Below are positions 1-13,423 of a DNA stretch of 64,000 nucleotides, in pieces. The DNA lies in assembly GCF_000002425.4 (NCBI RefSeq), contig NC_037276.1, forward strand, positions 64,216 through 128,215, written 5' to 3'. The DNA is from Physcomitrium patens (taxonomy: Eukaryota > Streptophyta > Bryopsida > Funariales > Funariaceae). The notes under the pieces were generated by a model. That model worked only from the letters and a program-made list of their open reading frames with translations, had not been told where the DNA came from and made no database searches. The translations under genes were made by a program, and so were the position numbers. Every line of letters begins with the position of its first letter. Positions within the stretch are counted from its first letter, which is position 1.

Positions 1-568
1 TTAATGTATTGAATTATATAACCAAGAACAGTTTAACCAAAAAAATATACACAATCAACAAATAACAAGTTCATTCTACAAACCTTTTAAGTTAAATATA
101 ATAATAAGTAAGTATATCAAAAGATTATGTTTATTTATAAGTTATTACAAGTACAAAAATATTTTAAGCATTTTAAAGAAATTTTAGTCGCAAAAATATG
201 TATATAAATTTATATAGCCATGCTTAATTTGTATGCACAGTTATATAGAGTTTCACAAAGTTGTATATATATTTTACAATGATTTTATATTTGACAAGTT
301 TTGAAATAAAAGTTTGTGTAATATGTGTTTGTACAAACAATAATTTCTTCAGAATCTTAGATCTCTTTTAAATCCAAAAAAGAAGAATATTGTTATTGTT
401 ATCATTTTAAAATATAATCATATTTCATTTAAAGAAAGAGGGTATTAAATATTACTTTATGTTTAAAATAAATAAAGAAATAAATATTTTGTCAATTCCA
501 AGGAATTGTAAGTATATATTTTTATTAACTTGGTAAGAGATATTTTTTACTAGAATGAATTTTATCAA

Positions 569-608
<40 letters not shown>

Positions 609-1120
609 TTATTACTTATTAAACTTACATTGTCTTATAATTTGTATAGACATATTTTAAAAAGAAAAGAGATTTTTGTAAAATAATTATCAATATGGTT
701 TTAAATAAAGAAAATTTAAAAATACAAAAGAATCAATGTAATGTTTTAAAAGTCAAATTAATAAAAAAAAATAGTAATACAAACATTAATATATGTATCA
801 AACTCTATTTTATAAAAGGTAGATGTGAATACCATAGCCATCTGAAAATCAAACAAGTATTATGGTTAGAAGCTAATTACAAGTATTTAAGGAGTTTCTG
901 AAGATCTAAATGTAAAGTGAAGAAAGGTCATTTTATTGAGTTACAAAGTCAATATAATTTTTAAAATATTAAAAATTTAGTGTTGTAATATCTTTTGTGA
1001 TATTTAATTTGTGTAATAGTTTGTCTCAATTCTTGAACATATGATCCACGTAGTTATTATTTACAAACAAGTTAGGTTGTAAAGAAATATTAAACTAAAA
1101 TTAAAAATTATATATGTATA

Positions 1121-1152
<32 letters not shown>

Positions 1153-1270
1153 AGAATATTAAATAGACTGAAGTTTTTACTAAATATTTTACTAAATTAT
1201 TAACTATGCTTTCCAAATCAGTAATATATAGGAGAAAAAAACCAGAAATTTGAGACATCACTGTAAAGTT
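1..1270. other. AT-rich DNA without a recognisable gene
   Basis: Very AT-rich sequence with two (TA)n microsatellites (about 571-604 and 1126-1152) and only short ORFs rich in Lys, Asn, Ile and Phe. I see no protein family, no splice-bounded exon and no structural RNA. It is probably decayed intergenic or transposon-derived DNA. Confidence 0.5.
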
Positions 1271-1399
1271 GCGTATGCACTTGGATTGTTATGAGAAATA
1301 CCTGAAGTGCACAAAATCCAACATGAATGAAATCCTCTGGGCACCACATATCCTCCTCCTAAAAGATGCCCTGTTGGATCTCATTGCCACTACGTGGTG

Positions 1400-3720
<2,321 letters not shown>

Positions 3721-5612
3721 CGACACGAATGTTCCTGATTGGGAGCGCTTGTCCTTCATCTACCGTATGGTTTGGCAGTTTAGTTTAGACTTAGTGTGAG
3801 CGGAGATCCTGCAACAAGACGGGATTATGAAGGGTTTTGTACCTGGCAAATATGAAGAATGTGGAGCGCCCTGTCAGTCTGGGTTTAATATTGGCAACTT
3901 GGGACCACATAGTGATTGTTGGGGAATATTAGAATAGCAGGAGAAGAAAGGTAGCGGAAGGGGGTTTAATTTAGGTTGTGAATGGTCGGGGCTTCGGAGA
4001 ATGCACCGGGTATGCTGGTGGGCTCCCTGCACGTCGTTCGCCTCATCCCCAGTTTTCTTGATTACTCTTGAAAAAGAGTCTCCCACGACCTCTGAATGAG
4101 CAGGAGAACTTATCAGTCTTGGACCAGCCTAGGTGCGCAAGCCTGTGTCGAATTACTTCATCATGTGTCATGATTAACATTTGGTCGTGTCATTGCAGAA
4201 ATCTGCTGCATTGTAAGTTTGTGCATGAGCTAAATCAGTCTGCTTGTTTGGTTTTGACTTCGTGTGCGGCGACGTCGATGTAAGAGCATTCCATGTGGTT
4301 AACAGGTTTGGTGTTGGAGTGGTTGAGCCGTTTATCTTGCCCAGTAGATTAGTTGGTGCAAGGATGACTGGTGGTGATTCCAGGAACATTCCGTTTATAA
4401 TGTTTGTGGTTTGCGGAGTGCTTAATAAGGTTTGGTTGTTGTGTGCAGTGCAGTGCAGATGGTGCTGAGCGCAGAGCATGCATGGGGTGGAAGTTTCAAT
4501 GGATGGCTTTGAGCTTAGTAATGCTACTGAGATTATAGTTTGCAGAGCGTCTTCTACTGTAGTTACTGGGCATTGTACATGAAATTGTCTTGTTCCCCAT
4601 GAATTTCAGCTCGTGAGACTGCGGTGTTGAGTGAGATTTCGCTTTGACATCGAGTCCGCAGAAAATTGTAGAAAGGGATCTTTACCAGTGTAAGATGACG
4701 AGCTGTGTGAGTGTTCAATTTTGTCAGCCATGCGCTTCAGGTATTAAGTCAGTTTCGTGGTCGTGTTAATACTATTTTTAGTTTCAGACGTTGAGCGTTG
4801 TTGATGCGACAGGCTCTACAAATTAATTTCCATAAAGAATTGAAGGTTCTACCGCAAAATGGATTTTAATTCTACTTTGACCTAATGTGCATATTTCTTC
4901 GGCCGAATGGAGGTTAGGTTTATGCTGGTGGTATCTTAGACTTGCCCAAAGTTTTAAGAGCTCCATTCTGTAAGGATTGTCATTTGCAATGGTCACCATT
5001 CAGGCTTTTTATTGGATTTTATTTGGTAAGTGCATTAAGCAAAATTTATCAATAGGATTTAGGAGTTGTGATTACATCTATGCTGATGAGCCATGTTGGC
5101 AGATCTGCAACTGTTGAGGATCTCAAAAGTTTCAAATTTAAACAAAATCTAAAGGTTTGATAAAACAATTCCGGGGAATTCATCTCAATTTTATCCGATG
5201 CGAAGAAAGTTTTTTGGTGTTGAAAATGCAGTTAATACACAAGAAAATTCCGCTTCAACCGTCAACAGATTAATGAAGCCCGAATCGCTCATGCATGTGG
5301 AGTCAGCAAGGGATGCCGGAGTACTCAGCAGCCCTGCTGTTCTTTGCCTGCTTCAGAGATCTTACGTGACCCCTGATGTAGTAAGAATAAAAATAAAATA
5401 TTCCCATGCAATGAAATAGATATCAAGAGGATTTTAGGTGTTTTTACACAATTTAACTCAAAAAGTGAATTCATACAAATGTTTTAGCTGAAGAGTTTCT
5501 TTGACCCAAATTTGACATTTAGGCTAACCTAATTCCGATTAGTGGTGGATTATACAATCAAGAATCCTCTTTTTACAAAATCAAGAAGTGTGGCACTTAA
5601 TTTTGCTATCTA
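3721..5612. other. 3' flank of the UBC gene, no further gene recognised
   Basis: Moderate-GC, apparently single-copy sequence after the E2 stop codon. The first few hundred bases presumably hold the 3' UTR, but I find no clear polyadenylation signal. Short ORFs up to about 100 codons on both strands (for example 4174-4479 minus) show no family resemblance and no exon structure. Composition becomes AT-rich toward the LTR that starts at 5613. Confidence 0.4.
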
Positions 5613-6000
5613 TGTTATTTGTGCTTTTAGGGTTATAGGCAAGCATGGGACACGACCTTGTAAGACCAAATATGTCATACATGATGATTGGAAAAGAAAT
5701 AAGACCCAACTTATCATTTAGTCAAAATTACATAATTTCCAGCCTAACACTATCTAACTTGTGGTGCCTTTGCACAAGACCCACTAAATATTGTACTAAT
5801 TCTCAATTACCTCATTGTCCTTTTCCTAACACTTAAACATCCTTCTACTACAACGTCCTTGTAATAGCATCTTATCTCCTTGCTTACTACTTTGATGTAG
5901 TGCCATTAGGGTACTTTGGTGGGTAATATCTGTGGGCATGTATAAGCTCTTCAAGTCAATAATACCATTATAGGCAAGTGTGGTTACCTAATTGGTAGCT
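5613..6000 (-). repeat. Left LTR (3' LTR) of element I
   Basis: About 390 bases alignable to 13012-13423, with shared stretches such as AATAATACCATT near the inner end. The two copies differ at many positions, so this is an old insertion. The inner boundary near 6000 is approximate. Confidence 0.68.
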
Positions 6001-6991
6001 ACTCACGTTAAGTAAGTCAAAATTATGGTCAAACATACTATTTAAGATGTACAATTGGTCTTTATGATTGACCATGTGTTCAGGAAATACATGAGATAAA
6101 TTTATATCTTTGTAAGGTTGCTTCGAATGTGGGATTGTCTGAGTGGTTGACTGTGTGTCAAGTATTAAACATTCTTTTGTCATCTTCAGGTTGGTTGTAG
6201 TCAAGATTGAATTTGTTTCAAGCTTGCTTTATCAATGTGGGTGGATTTTCTCTACTTCTGATACTCATTCCTCATGTTGTATCTTTGAGCTATGTACATG
6301 GTTCATTGATTGTGGATTTAAATATCGCTTGAGCCTTGCTTAACATGGTTTTGAAGACTTAGAAATTTTAATCCAAATTTAGGAGGTATTTTTCAAGGCT
6401 TTAAGGATTCCTTGTTTATGTCGTGCTACTTGAAGTTTGTCTTATAGCTCTTGTAACTTGCCATCCATAGTAGTTTGATCATACTTGAGTACTATAAGTT
6501 TGTCATGTTGTTAGAGAATAGCATGGTTTTTTTCCTTGAATTGGAACCACAAGCTTTCTACCTTGTGTTGTGCATTGTCTATATCTAAGATGTTTGTAGA
6601 TATCTAAGGAGTGTTATGCATGTGGATTACTTCTTAGTTCAATTGGTTGATTTGTAATTGTAATATTTTGTTGATTTTGTAATATTCTCAGATTGTATTC
6701 TCGGCGTAGTCTTTATAATATTGTGACTTCTTGCTTTATTTGCTGGCTAATATTATTAATACGTGTATTCTTTGGTATAGGATTTTGTATTGCAATTGGA
6801 TTTCATAGATTGTCACTTCTCAAGTCATTTCTTGAAGACTGTGGTGCCATAAGTCAACTGAGATGGTATAGACATCAATGTTGGTACAAGATTTCTTTTA
6901 CTTGGATTACTTCTTATACTTCTCATACTATTGTTTACTCTTGGCATCCTCTTTGGTCTTTTTTTGATGAGTGTTTCATTACAGTTTTGTA

Positions 6992-7190
6992 GTGATTCAA
7001 AAATTATTCAATATTGACATATTTTGGAAAGAATAGTGTATTGTAGATGAATTGTAGTGAATAATGACACTTGGTTAATATAACAAATAAAGTACTCTTT
7101 TACAACTATCAAATGAATCTAAATTGAAAAGAAACCGATCGAGTAATTGTAAAGCTATGATCAATCAAATTTGGAACAATATTGAAATAT
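6992..7190 (+). repeat. Left terminal inverted repeat of the Tc1 element
   Basis: Matches the reverse complement of 8780-8990 over about 200 bases, including shared segments AATTGTAGT, AATAATGACAC and CAAATAAAG. Differences are mostly transitions and small gaps. Confidence 0.85.
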
Positions 7191-7219
7191 TTTTTTTGAA
7201 TGTGGTATCCAATTACATA

Positions 7220-7890
7220 TCAGTACTTTGTAGGACCTCCTTTGGCCTTAATAATTGCTTCCAACCTCCTAGGCATATTTTCTATTAACTTTTGGCATAA
7301 AACTGCTTCAATATTATTCCATTCCTCAGCTATTCTTTTCTATAATTCTCAAATTCTCTTTGGTTTTATTTTCTAGGTGTTGAGCTGGTATTTAAGGTGC
7401 TGCCAAAGATGTTCAATGGAATTAAGATCAAAAGACTAAGTAGGCCAATTCATTACTTTAATTATATGATGATCAAACTACTTCTATGCTAGTTTTGAAT
7501 TATGCTTGGAGTCAGTATCTTGTTAAAAAATCACCTCATCCTAAAAAATGTTAGATTCTTCAATTCTAGGGAGTAGGTTTTTTTCAAGAATTTCTACAAA
7601 TTGCTTAGCATCCATCCTCCTTTCAACCTCTGCCATCCTCTTAATTCCATTTTATCCCATACAACCCCATACGATTATATTTCTACTTCTATGTTTATTT
7701 GTTTTTTGAATCTTCTTGTCAAGCAAGGACCAACCTTTTTGTTTTTACACCCACTTCCTACCATCTCACCTAAATCTATTGATTTTTGTCTTATTTGACT
7801 AAATAACCTTCTTTCAAGCCTCTACAGTCCATTCTTTATACTTCAAAGTAAAGTTCAAGTATTATTTCCGATAGCGGGTAGATAATAGTG

Positions 7891-7923
<33 letters not shown>

Positions 7924-8289
7924 CTTCACCACGGCTTTCATATTCCATTTCTTGAAAATATTTCAAATAGTTTGAGTTGACATAGGATTACTCATAATAT
8001 TGTTAAGGTTTTTAGTAATTTCAACAACATTTTTAGCCTTCTCAATGTTGATTTGGCAAATGGTTGCTCTTTCATCTACTATAGTGAGCTTCTTTGGTCT
8101 GCCTAATTTAAGATTCTTCCTATTAAAAGTGATATTTTTTACTAGCCTAGAGATAGTAGCTTTAGTACAGTTAAGTTCCAAAGCAATTTGGCTATAAGAT
8201 TTTTGAAAATGAAGAAGAGCAAAGGTGATGTTGTCTTGGAGAGAGCAAAAAATGGATCTGATGGTTATTCAAGGAATTTTTAAGGACAT
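7220..8289 (-). pseudogene. Tc1-like DD34E transposase, degraded
   Basis: Read from 8289 down to a TGA at 7220, about 356 codons, near the usual 340-350 for Tc1 transposases. The N-terminal helix-turn-helix reads SYSQIALELNCTKATISRL, followed by a GRPKKL hook (AT-hook-like GRPR position). The catalytic core has VWGCMG, then the second Asp in a QDTDSKH context, and the Glu in SIEHLW exactly 34 residues later, giving DD34E. The C-terminus ends in ENMPRRLEAIIKAKGGPTKY, a typical Tc1 ending. Several in-frame stops and a 30-T run (7894-7923), which breaks the frame, show it cannot encode an active enzyme. In active relatives it cuts and pastes the element at TA sites. Confidence 0.88.
7894..7923 (+). 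repeat. 30-base poly-T tract inside the transposase
   Basis: On the coding strand this is a poly-A run that would encode poly-Lys after the residues KAVV. A short Lys-codon run has apparently expanded and shifted the frame. Confidence 0.9.
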
Positions 8290-8363
8290 AAGAATCTGAT
8301 AAAGAAATATGTCAAGATTAAAGACAAAGAATGATATTGATAGTAAAAGCAGTTCCAAAGACT

Positions 8364-8555
8364 CTTATTTATACTATAATGAAAGTTACAAAAGTCTATG
8401 GTAGTTTCTATGGAAGTTTTTAGAAGTCTAAAGAAGCTTTGAAAAGTCTAAAGATGCTTCTAGAAGTCCATAAAACTTTCTAAAAGATTGTGGAAGATTC
8501 TACAAGTATCTAGAAGGTTCTAAAAATTTACAAAAGATTCTAGAATGTCCTAGAA
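8364..8555 (-). promoter_or_regulatory. Tc1 promoter: TATA box with upstream heat-shock-like array
   Basis: On the minus strand a TATAAATAAG box (8364-8373) lies about 75 bases before the transposase start. Upstream of it, at 8493-8525, units alternate at exact 5-base steps: GAA, TTC, CAA, ATC, GAA, TTC, AAA. A second block at 8538-8555 reads TTC, GAA, TCC, GAA. These fit the heat-shock element pattern (nGAAn inverted repeats) with few mismatches. Binding is not shown. Confidence 0.6.
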
Positions 8556-8779
8556 TGTGGTAATTTGGAATATATCCATGCCAAGAATTCAGAATATGGT
8601 AATTTGGAATGTAGTAATTTGAAATATGTCCATATCAAGAATTTGGAATGTGTGCTTTTATAAGTGTTGGTAAGTATTAATGATGTCATTAGATTAGTAA
8701 TAATATTATCAAAGTAAATCTAATGATGATAGAATGTTGTAATATTGAATAATTGATAAAATCCAAAAATTAGACATCA

Positions 8780-8990
8780 CACTCAAAAAATTATTTTAAT
8801 ACTACTCCAAATTAGATTGGTCATAGCTCGAAAAATATTTGATGGATTCTTTTCAATGTGGACTCATTTGGTAGTTATAAAGGAGTGCTTTATTTGCTAT
8901 ACAAATCACGTGTCATTATTGACTACAATTCATCCGTGATATCCCATTCTTTTCAAAATATGTCAATATTGAAATAATTTTTTGAGTCAT
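8780..8990 (-). repeat. Right terminal inverted repeat of the Tc1 element
   Basis: Reverse-complement partner of 6992-7190, ending GAGTCAT next to a TA dinucleotide. Confidence 0.85.
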
Positions 8991-8992
8991 TA

Positions 8993-9330
8993 TATATGCA
9001 ATATAATGGGCCTAAAAGATAATAAGTAAATACTCATCCTAGTTTGCTTTATTCTTATAAATAAAATAATATAACATATTAATAATGGTTTTATAAGTAG
9101 ATTCAACAAGTCCATTTTTTTGAGAATAATATGTCATGGATGCACAATGCTTGATTATGAATATGTCTATGTGTTATTCTATGACCTTATTTATAAAATG
9201 TGTGCTTTGATTAAAGATTATTTCAATCAAGATATATTCTTGAGAAATAATTTGCAATTACATTATGTTTTTTGGACATATAAACAACTTCAAAGTCATA
9301 TTCTATAAGCAATATTATTCTTTTTATTAG
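8993..9330 (-). pseudogene. RNase H end and integrase fragment of element I
   Basis: On the minus strand, EYDFEVVYMSKKHNVIANYF (about 9240-9310) matches the end of gypsy RNase H (FDFE..YRPG..N..AD..SR). Further down, shifted frames read SKKNGLVEST-like and KTIINMLYYFIYKNKAN, resembling the integrase segment after the catalytic Glu. The sequence between them is too short for a full integrase, so an internal deletion is likely. The Tc1 element interrupts it at 8990. Confidence 0.55.
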
Positions 9331-9727
9331 CTAATAATCATAAGTTGATTTATTAAACGAAGTAGCAAGTGATGGTCAAAAACAAACTAAAATCTATTTC
9401 TAAAAAAATAGTGCTTGTATTTCTTCATTGCATAGACCATTGATAAGGCTTTACTTTTTGTGGTCAAATATTTTTTTTTTGATGTGTTTAATTTTTAGCT
9501 TGCATATGATACTAGTTGATTTGTTTTTTCCATGTGGTTTTGTACGACCATCACTTTGACAATGACATTAGATACATTGAAATATATGACAATTAGGTGC
9601 CAATAATATTAGATGATTTATATATATGCATTTGACTTCTTTGAAAGCATCACCAACTATTGAATTCTGATGAAGCTCATACTTATACTTGATTTTATTG
9701 AATTCTGATATGGAAGAGATTAGATAA

Positions 9728-9731
<4 letters not shown>

Positions 9732-9758
<27 letters not shown>
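9732..9758 (+). repeat. 27-base poly-T tract
   Basis: Homopolymer within the decayed polymerase region of element I. Confidence 0.9.
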
Positions 9759-9769
9759 ATTTATAAAAT

Positions 9770-10163
9770 TCATGTTGAACTCAGCAATCTTGAGTTCACT
9801 TTGTACTCCTTTTTCATTGCGAGACTTGGATATGTTTTGGATTTATTTGATTTTCACTAGGTTTGGTAACTTGCTCAAAGAACAAATAATATATCCAAAT
9901 ATAAGTGTGAAGAAAAACAAAAACATGCATTTATCCACATTGAGGTTGATACTATAATTTTTATAGGCTTCAAAGATTTGCTATAATTTTTGAATATGTT
10001 GTTTTTCAAGTCCATAGATGATCCTATTATTAAGGTGTATTTTAAAGAATATCTTAAGATATGGCTTAAAAGCAAACACCATCATTCACTGGAACATCAT
10101 TGGTACATTTTTTGAACTAAATAATATTTATTTAAACTAGAATGATCTCCATTCTATGGAAAA

Positions 10164-10199
<36 letters not shown>

Positions 10200-10698
10200 C
10201 CTTTAATACCATGGCTACTTGGTTGTATCTTGAGAAGGAATCAATAAAGCTATACATATTATGACATGCTATCTTGCCAATACTAATTCTATAAATGTGA
10301 AACAATAATGATCATTTTTTATAATGGCATTTAGCTTCTAAAAATCTATAATTTTTTTTTGAATTCTTGATTTTTTGAAGATGATTACCATAGGTGACAA
10401 CCAAAGGTGAGAATCCACAAGTAAAATAAATTTGGCTTGTAGGAGTTTATGTAGATCTTACTTTATAATTTGTGCCTAGTTAGGATTCATTTGATATTAC
10501 TTCTATTAAATTGGTATAACATTAAGGATAAAATTGATTTGATGCTATGCTATCTCTATAGGTATTTTTCTCAAATCCTTGTGTGACCAAAAAAATATGT
10601 CTTGATATTCATGAAACAATACAATCAAAATGGTTTTTATGTCATTAGATGTATCAACATTTATTTTAATGTAATTAGATTCCAAGGATGTTAGAATG

Positions 10699-10736
<38 letters not shown>

Positions 10737-10900
10737 TTATACAACCATCTTATGATCATTTTTTCTTCAAATTTAGTATATGTCAATTGTTCATTAATGA
10801 TAAGATAGTCTTGAAGCTTAATAATGAATTTCATAGATATTCATTTCTGTAATAAGAGTCAAGTGGGGCTCTAGTGCAAATACTAGCACTTCCTGATCTT
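9770..10900 (-). pseudogene. Reverse transcriptase of element I, heavily decayed
   Basis: Minus-strand fragments such as IIYGLEKQHIQKL and INLNVDKCMFLF followed by FGYIICS resemble the RT region just after the catalytic YxDD (DD..V.G....H...L...F..C...SLN..KC.F......LGH.V). Frames shift repeatedly and (TA)n runs interrupt at about 10166-10197 and 10702-10731. The catalytic Asp pair is not clearly preserved. Confidence 0.5.
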
Positions 10901-11155
10901 AGTATAATCTAGAGGTCTAATCATTGCATGTAATTTATTAAGTTTTTGAGGTTTTTTCTTAAGTAATACATCTATTGACATAAATATGTGCTTATTGATA
11001 TTGGTGGTAAATAGTGATTTTATTGCTGAATCAATTATGAGATGCGTTTATTTCTTATAACCATGGTCTATTTAAGATGACATAGAAGAGACTCTTTCCA
11101 GGCATCTGGATCATTGAAAAGATAGTTGGTGCTTAAATCTCTTGGATCATAATGA

Positions 11156-11551
11156 TTATGTTTCATAATATCTCAAGAAGCTTAATTCAAGCATTGTTAT
11201 TATATAAAGTATAAATGAAGTTACTTTAAATTGAAGGAGACTAAGTAACTTGCTGATATAATTTGCCATGATATTAATGCTGGATCTTCCATCTACAAGT
11301 ACATTAATTAACTGATGCTTTTCAATACAAAATTTGATAATTGTAGCATTGAGATCTATAGTTGCATCATTTAAGTCTGCAACTACTTGTAGTGATGGTT
11401 TGAGACATGCCTCATATTTTAGATACGTCAATATTTTGGAATTTAATTTGAATAACTGAGTGATCAAAATCATAAATATAATATTCTTGAGTATGTCACT
11501 AATTGCAATTTTTTCAACATTAGAGTCAATTAATTTTATAGCCTTGTCCAT
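11156..11551 (-). pseudogene. Aspartic protease region of element I
   Basis: An open stretch of 131 codons contains INVLVDGRSSINIMANYI, which resembles the gypsy protease active-site segment (LIDGGSSVNII). The Asp is present, but the usual DSG/DGG has become DGR. It is followed by hydrophobic sequence as in retropepsins. It lies between the decayed gag and RT regions, as expected. Confidence 0.55.
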
Positions 11552-11559
11552 GTGTAGTT

Positions 11560-13000
11560 ATTATTATATTTGTTTGCAAATCTTTTCAAGTAACTTTCAA
11601 TGTTTTGTAGTATATGGGAGACAAAAATCTCATTTTGTTTTTGTAGGTATTTCAGATTGGCATTGATTATCTTGAGTATTTATCATGGCATATTTGGCTT
11701 CTATTATTGATATTGTCAATAAATACAGACTTCAGTGTTTGTAATGGTTACTCTTCTCTGACACAAATTTTGTTGATTTTGATATTTTATCCATCATTAT
11801 CTTGTATAAGTAGAATTGTTGATTCAATGATTTCTTCAACATGCAGAATATATGTCTATCTATATTAATCAATTGTTTGATCTTTTGTTATGTTGAAGAT
11901 AAAATGTGATGCACTCAATTTCTTTTTCTAATTATATAATCATAATAGTTGGTTTTTTCTTGAATATTATTCAAAAAATTATTTGAATTTTAAAGATTCT
12001 ATTAATATTCTTTAAAATACATCTTTTTATAATATTTATATTTTATTGGCATTCTACTTGAATTTCTTTGTTTGAATTCTCATGCAAATGATAATGTGTA
12101 TTCAATCTTAAGAGTGGCTTTAATTATTTTCTTCCTTACTTTTGGATCACATGTATATCATGTATTGCCTAATATCAAGCTATAAGCCTTATTTGAATCA
12201 CAAGGTTTGGATGGAGTCAATAGAAATAGCATCATATTTTTTCACAAGATTTACAAACTAGTTTAGATAATCTTCTATTATGTTGTGACTAGCTTGCTTA
12301 ATTTTTAAATAAATCTAATAAAATATTGTCATTATTTTTTATGTGCCTAAATCTTTTTATGAAACTTAGTTCAAATTCTTCTCAAATAGTCTTGAGATGC
12401 TTACAAATAAAAGATAAAAACCTTGTAATATCTACTTCTTGTAATATTATTTTAAATATTTGTTTCTATTTTTTTAACAATAGGACTTCATTAATATTTG
12501 CTATAATTAAGTATGCTTTAATATATTTATTGGAATCACCTATGTAATTATAATTGGGATATTTAAGGATAAATTGTCTCAAGTTGACCACCATCACTAT
12601 GATTGAAATGGAGGTTGTGGATGGATTTTTTCAAAGAATTTGGCCATGGCCCCCTTCCATCTCTTTATTTGGTTATTGCATTTGAGGTGTGTAGGACCCA
12701 AGTTCATGAAATCATGGCTACTTGTATAAGTTCTTTGTAACATTGTGACATTTCTTGTAAAATTGTTTACATATGATCTTCCATCATTATAATATATTTT
12801 TGTAACCAATTATGTAAGTTTTTGGCCTCTTTAGAGACAATGGTGGCTTCTCTTTAGTTTTGCTTGTCAGAATTACATTATTTAAGAAGAGATCTCATAT
12901 CTCTTCATACTCTAATTTTTACTTGTCAAACTCACATTGGTTAAAAAAAGCAAAGGAATTAGAGTATGAAGAGATATGAAATATGTAATACTCAATAGTA
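11560..13000 (-). pseudogene. Probable gag region of element I
   Basis: Minus-strand reading frames broken by many stops lie between the 5' LTR (13012-13423) and the protease. Short peptides look gag-like in composition, but I could not find a CCHC knuckle. The call rests mainly on position. Confidence 0.35.
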
Positions 13001-13011
13001 TGGTTTTCAAA

Positions 13012-13423
13012 TGTTACTTGGCCTTTCAAAATTATTAGCAAGTATATGAAAAGATCTTGCAAGATTAGATATGTCATATATGCTGATAAAAAAAGAAATA
13101 AGGCTCAATTTATTATTTAGTCAAAATTGTACAACTTTTGGTCCAATACTATCTAACTTGTGATGCTACTACTTAAGATCCACTGAGTACTGTGTTAATT
13201 CTTGACTTTTTTATTGTGCTTTCTTTATACTTAAATATTCTTTTACCTTACTATATCTTAGTTAATTTTGGTGGCCTTATAATAGTACATTATTTCCTTG
13301 TTTATTGCTATTCTAACATTATGCCATTGAGGTATTTTGATGAGTGTCATCTATAGGCAGGTATAGGCTCCATAAACAAATAATACCATTGCAAGTGAGT
13401 GTGATTACCTTGGGCATATAACA
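13012..13423 (-). repeat. Right LTR (5' LTR) of element I
   Basis: Begins TGTTACTTGG and ends GCATATAACA, with partially inverted termini. Partner of 5613-6000. Confidence 0.68.

Larger units (their letters stand above)
6992..8990 (-). mobile_element. Tc1/mariner-type DNA transposon with long inverted repeats
   Basis: The ends are inverted copies: the left begins GTGATTCAAAAATTATT and the right, reverse-complemented, ATGACTCAAAAAATTATT. Similarity continues for about 200 bases on each side. Both ends abut TA (6990-6991 and 8991-8992), the target dinucleotide duplicated by Tc1/mariner elements. The 2.0-kb element holds one minus-strand transposase relic and its own TATA box with heat-shock-like motifs. 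It lies inside the integrase region of gypsy element I and is therefore younger than it. The wording of the transposase recalls Tc1 elements of basidiomycete fungi; that affinity is from memory and untested. Confidence 0.88.
5613..13423 (-). mobile_element. Decayed Ty3/gypsy retrotransposon 'I', interrupted by a Tc1 element
   Basis: Two direct repeats bound the element: the left begins TGTTATTTGTGC at 5613, the right TGTTACTTGGCC at 13012, and the right one ends GCATATAACA at 13423. The flanking five bases are ATCTA and ATCAA, a target-site duplication differing at one base. Between them, on the minus strand and in retroviral order, lie a probable gag region, protease, reverse transcriptase, the end of RNase H and an integrase fragment, all with many stops. 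The order protease-RT-RNase H-integrase is that of Ty3/gypsy. The Tc1-like transposon at 6992-8990 sits in the integrase part. The degree of decay marks this as one of the oldest insertions here. Confidence 0.72.

Noticed and set aside
4174-4479. 101-codon ORF on the minus strand downstream of the UBC gene
   Set aside because: No recognisable motif, no exon partners, and a same-length ORF on the opposite strand; best read as chance in the 3' flank.
7894-7923. Poly-T tract as the tail of an inserted SINE or processed transcript
   Set aside because: It lies inside the Tc1 transposase frame with coding sequence continuing on both sides and no flanking duplication.
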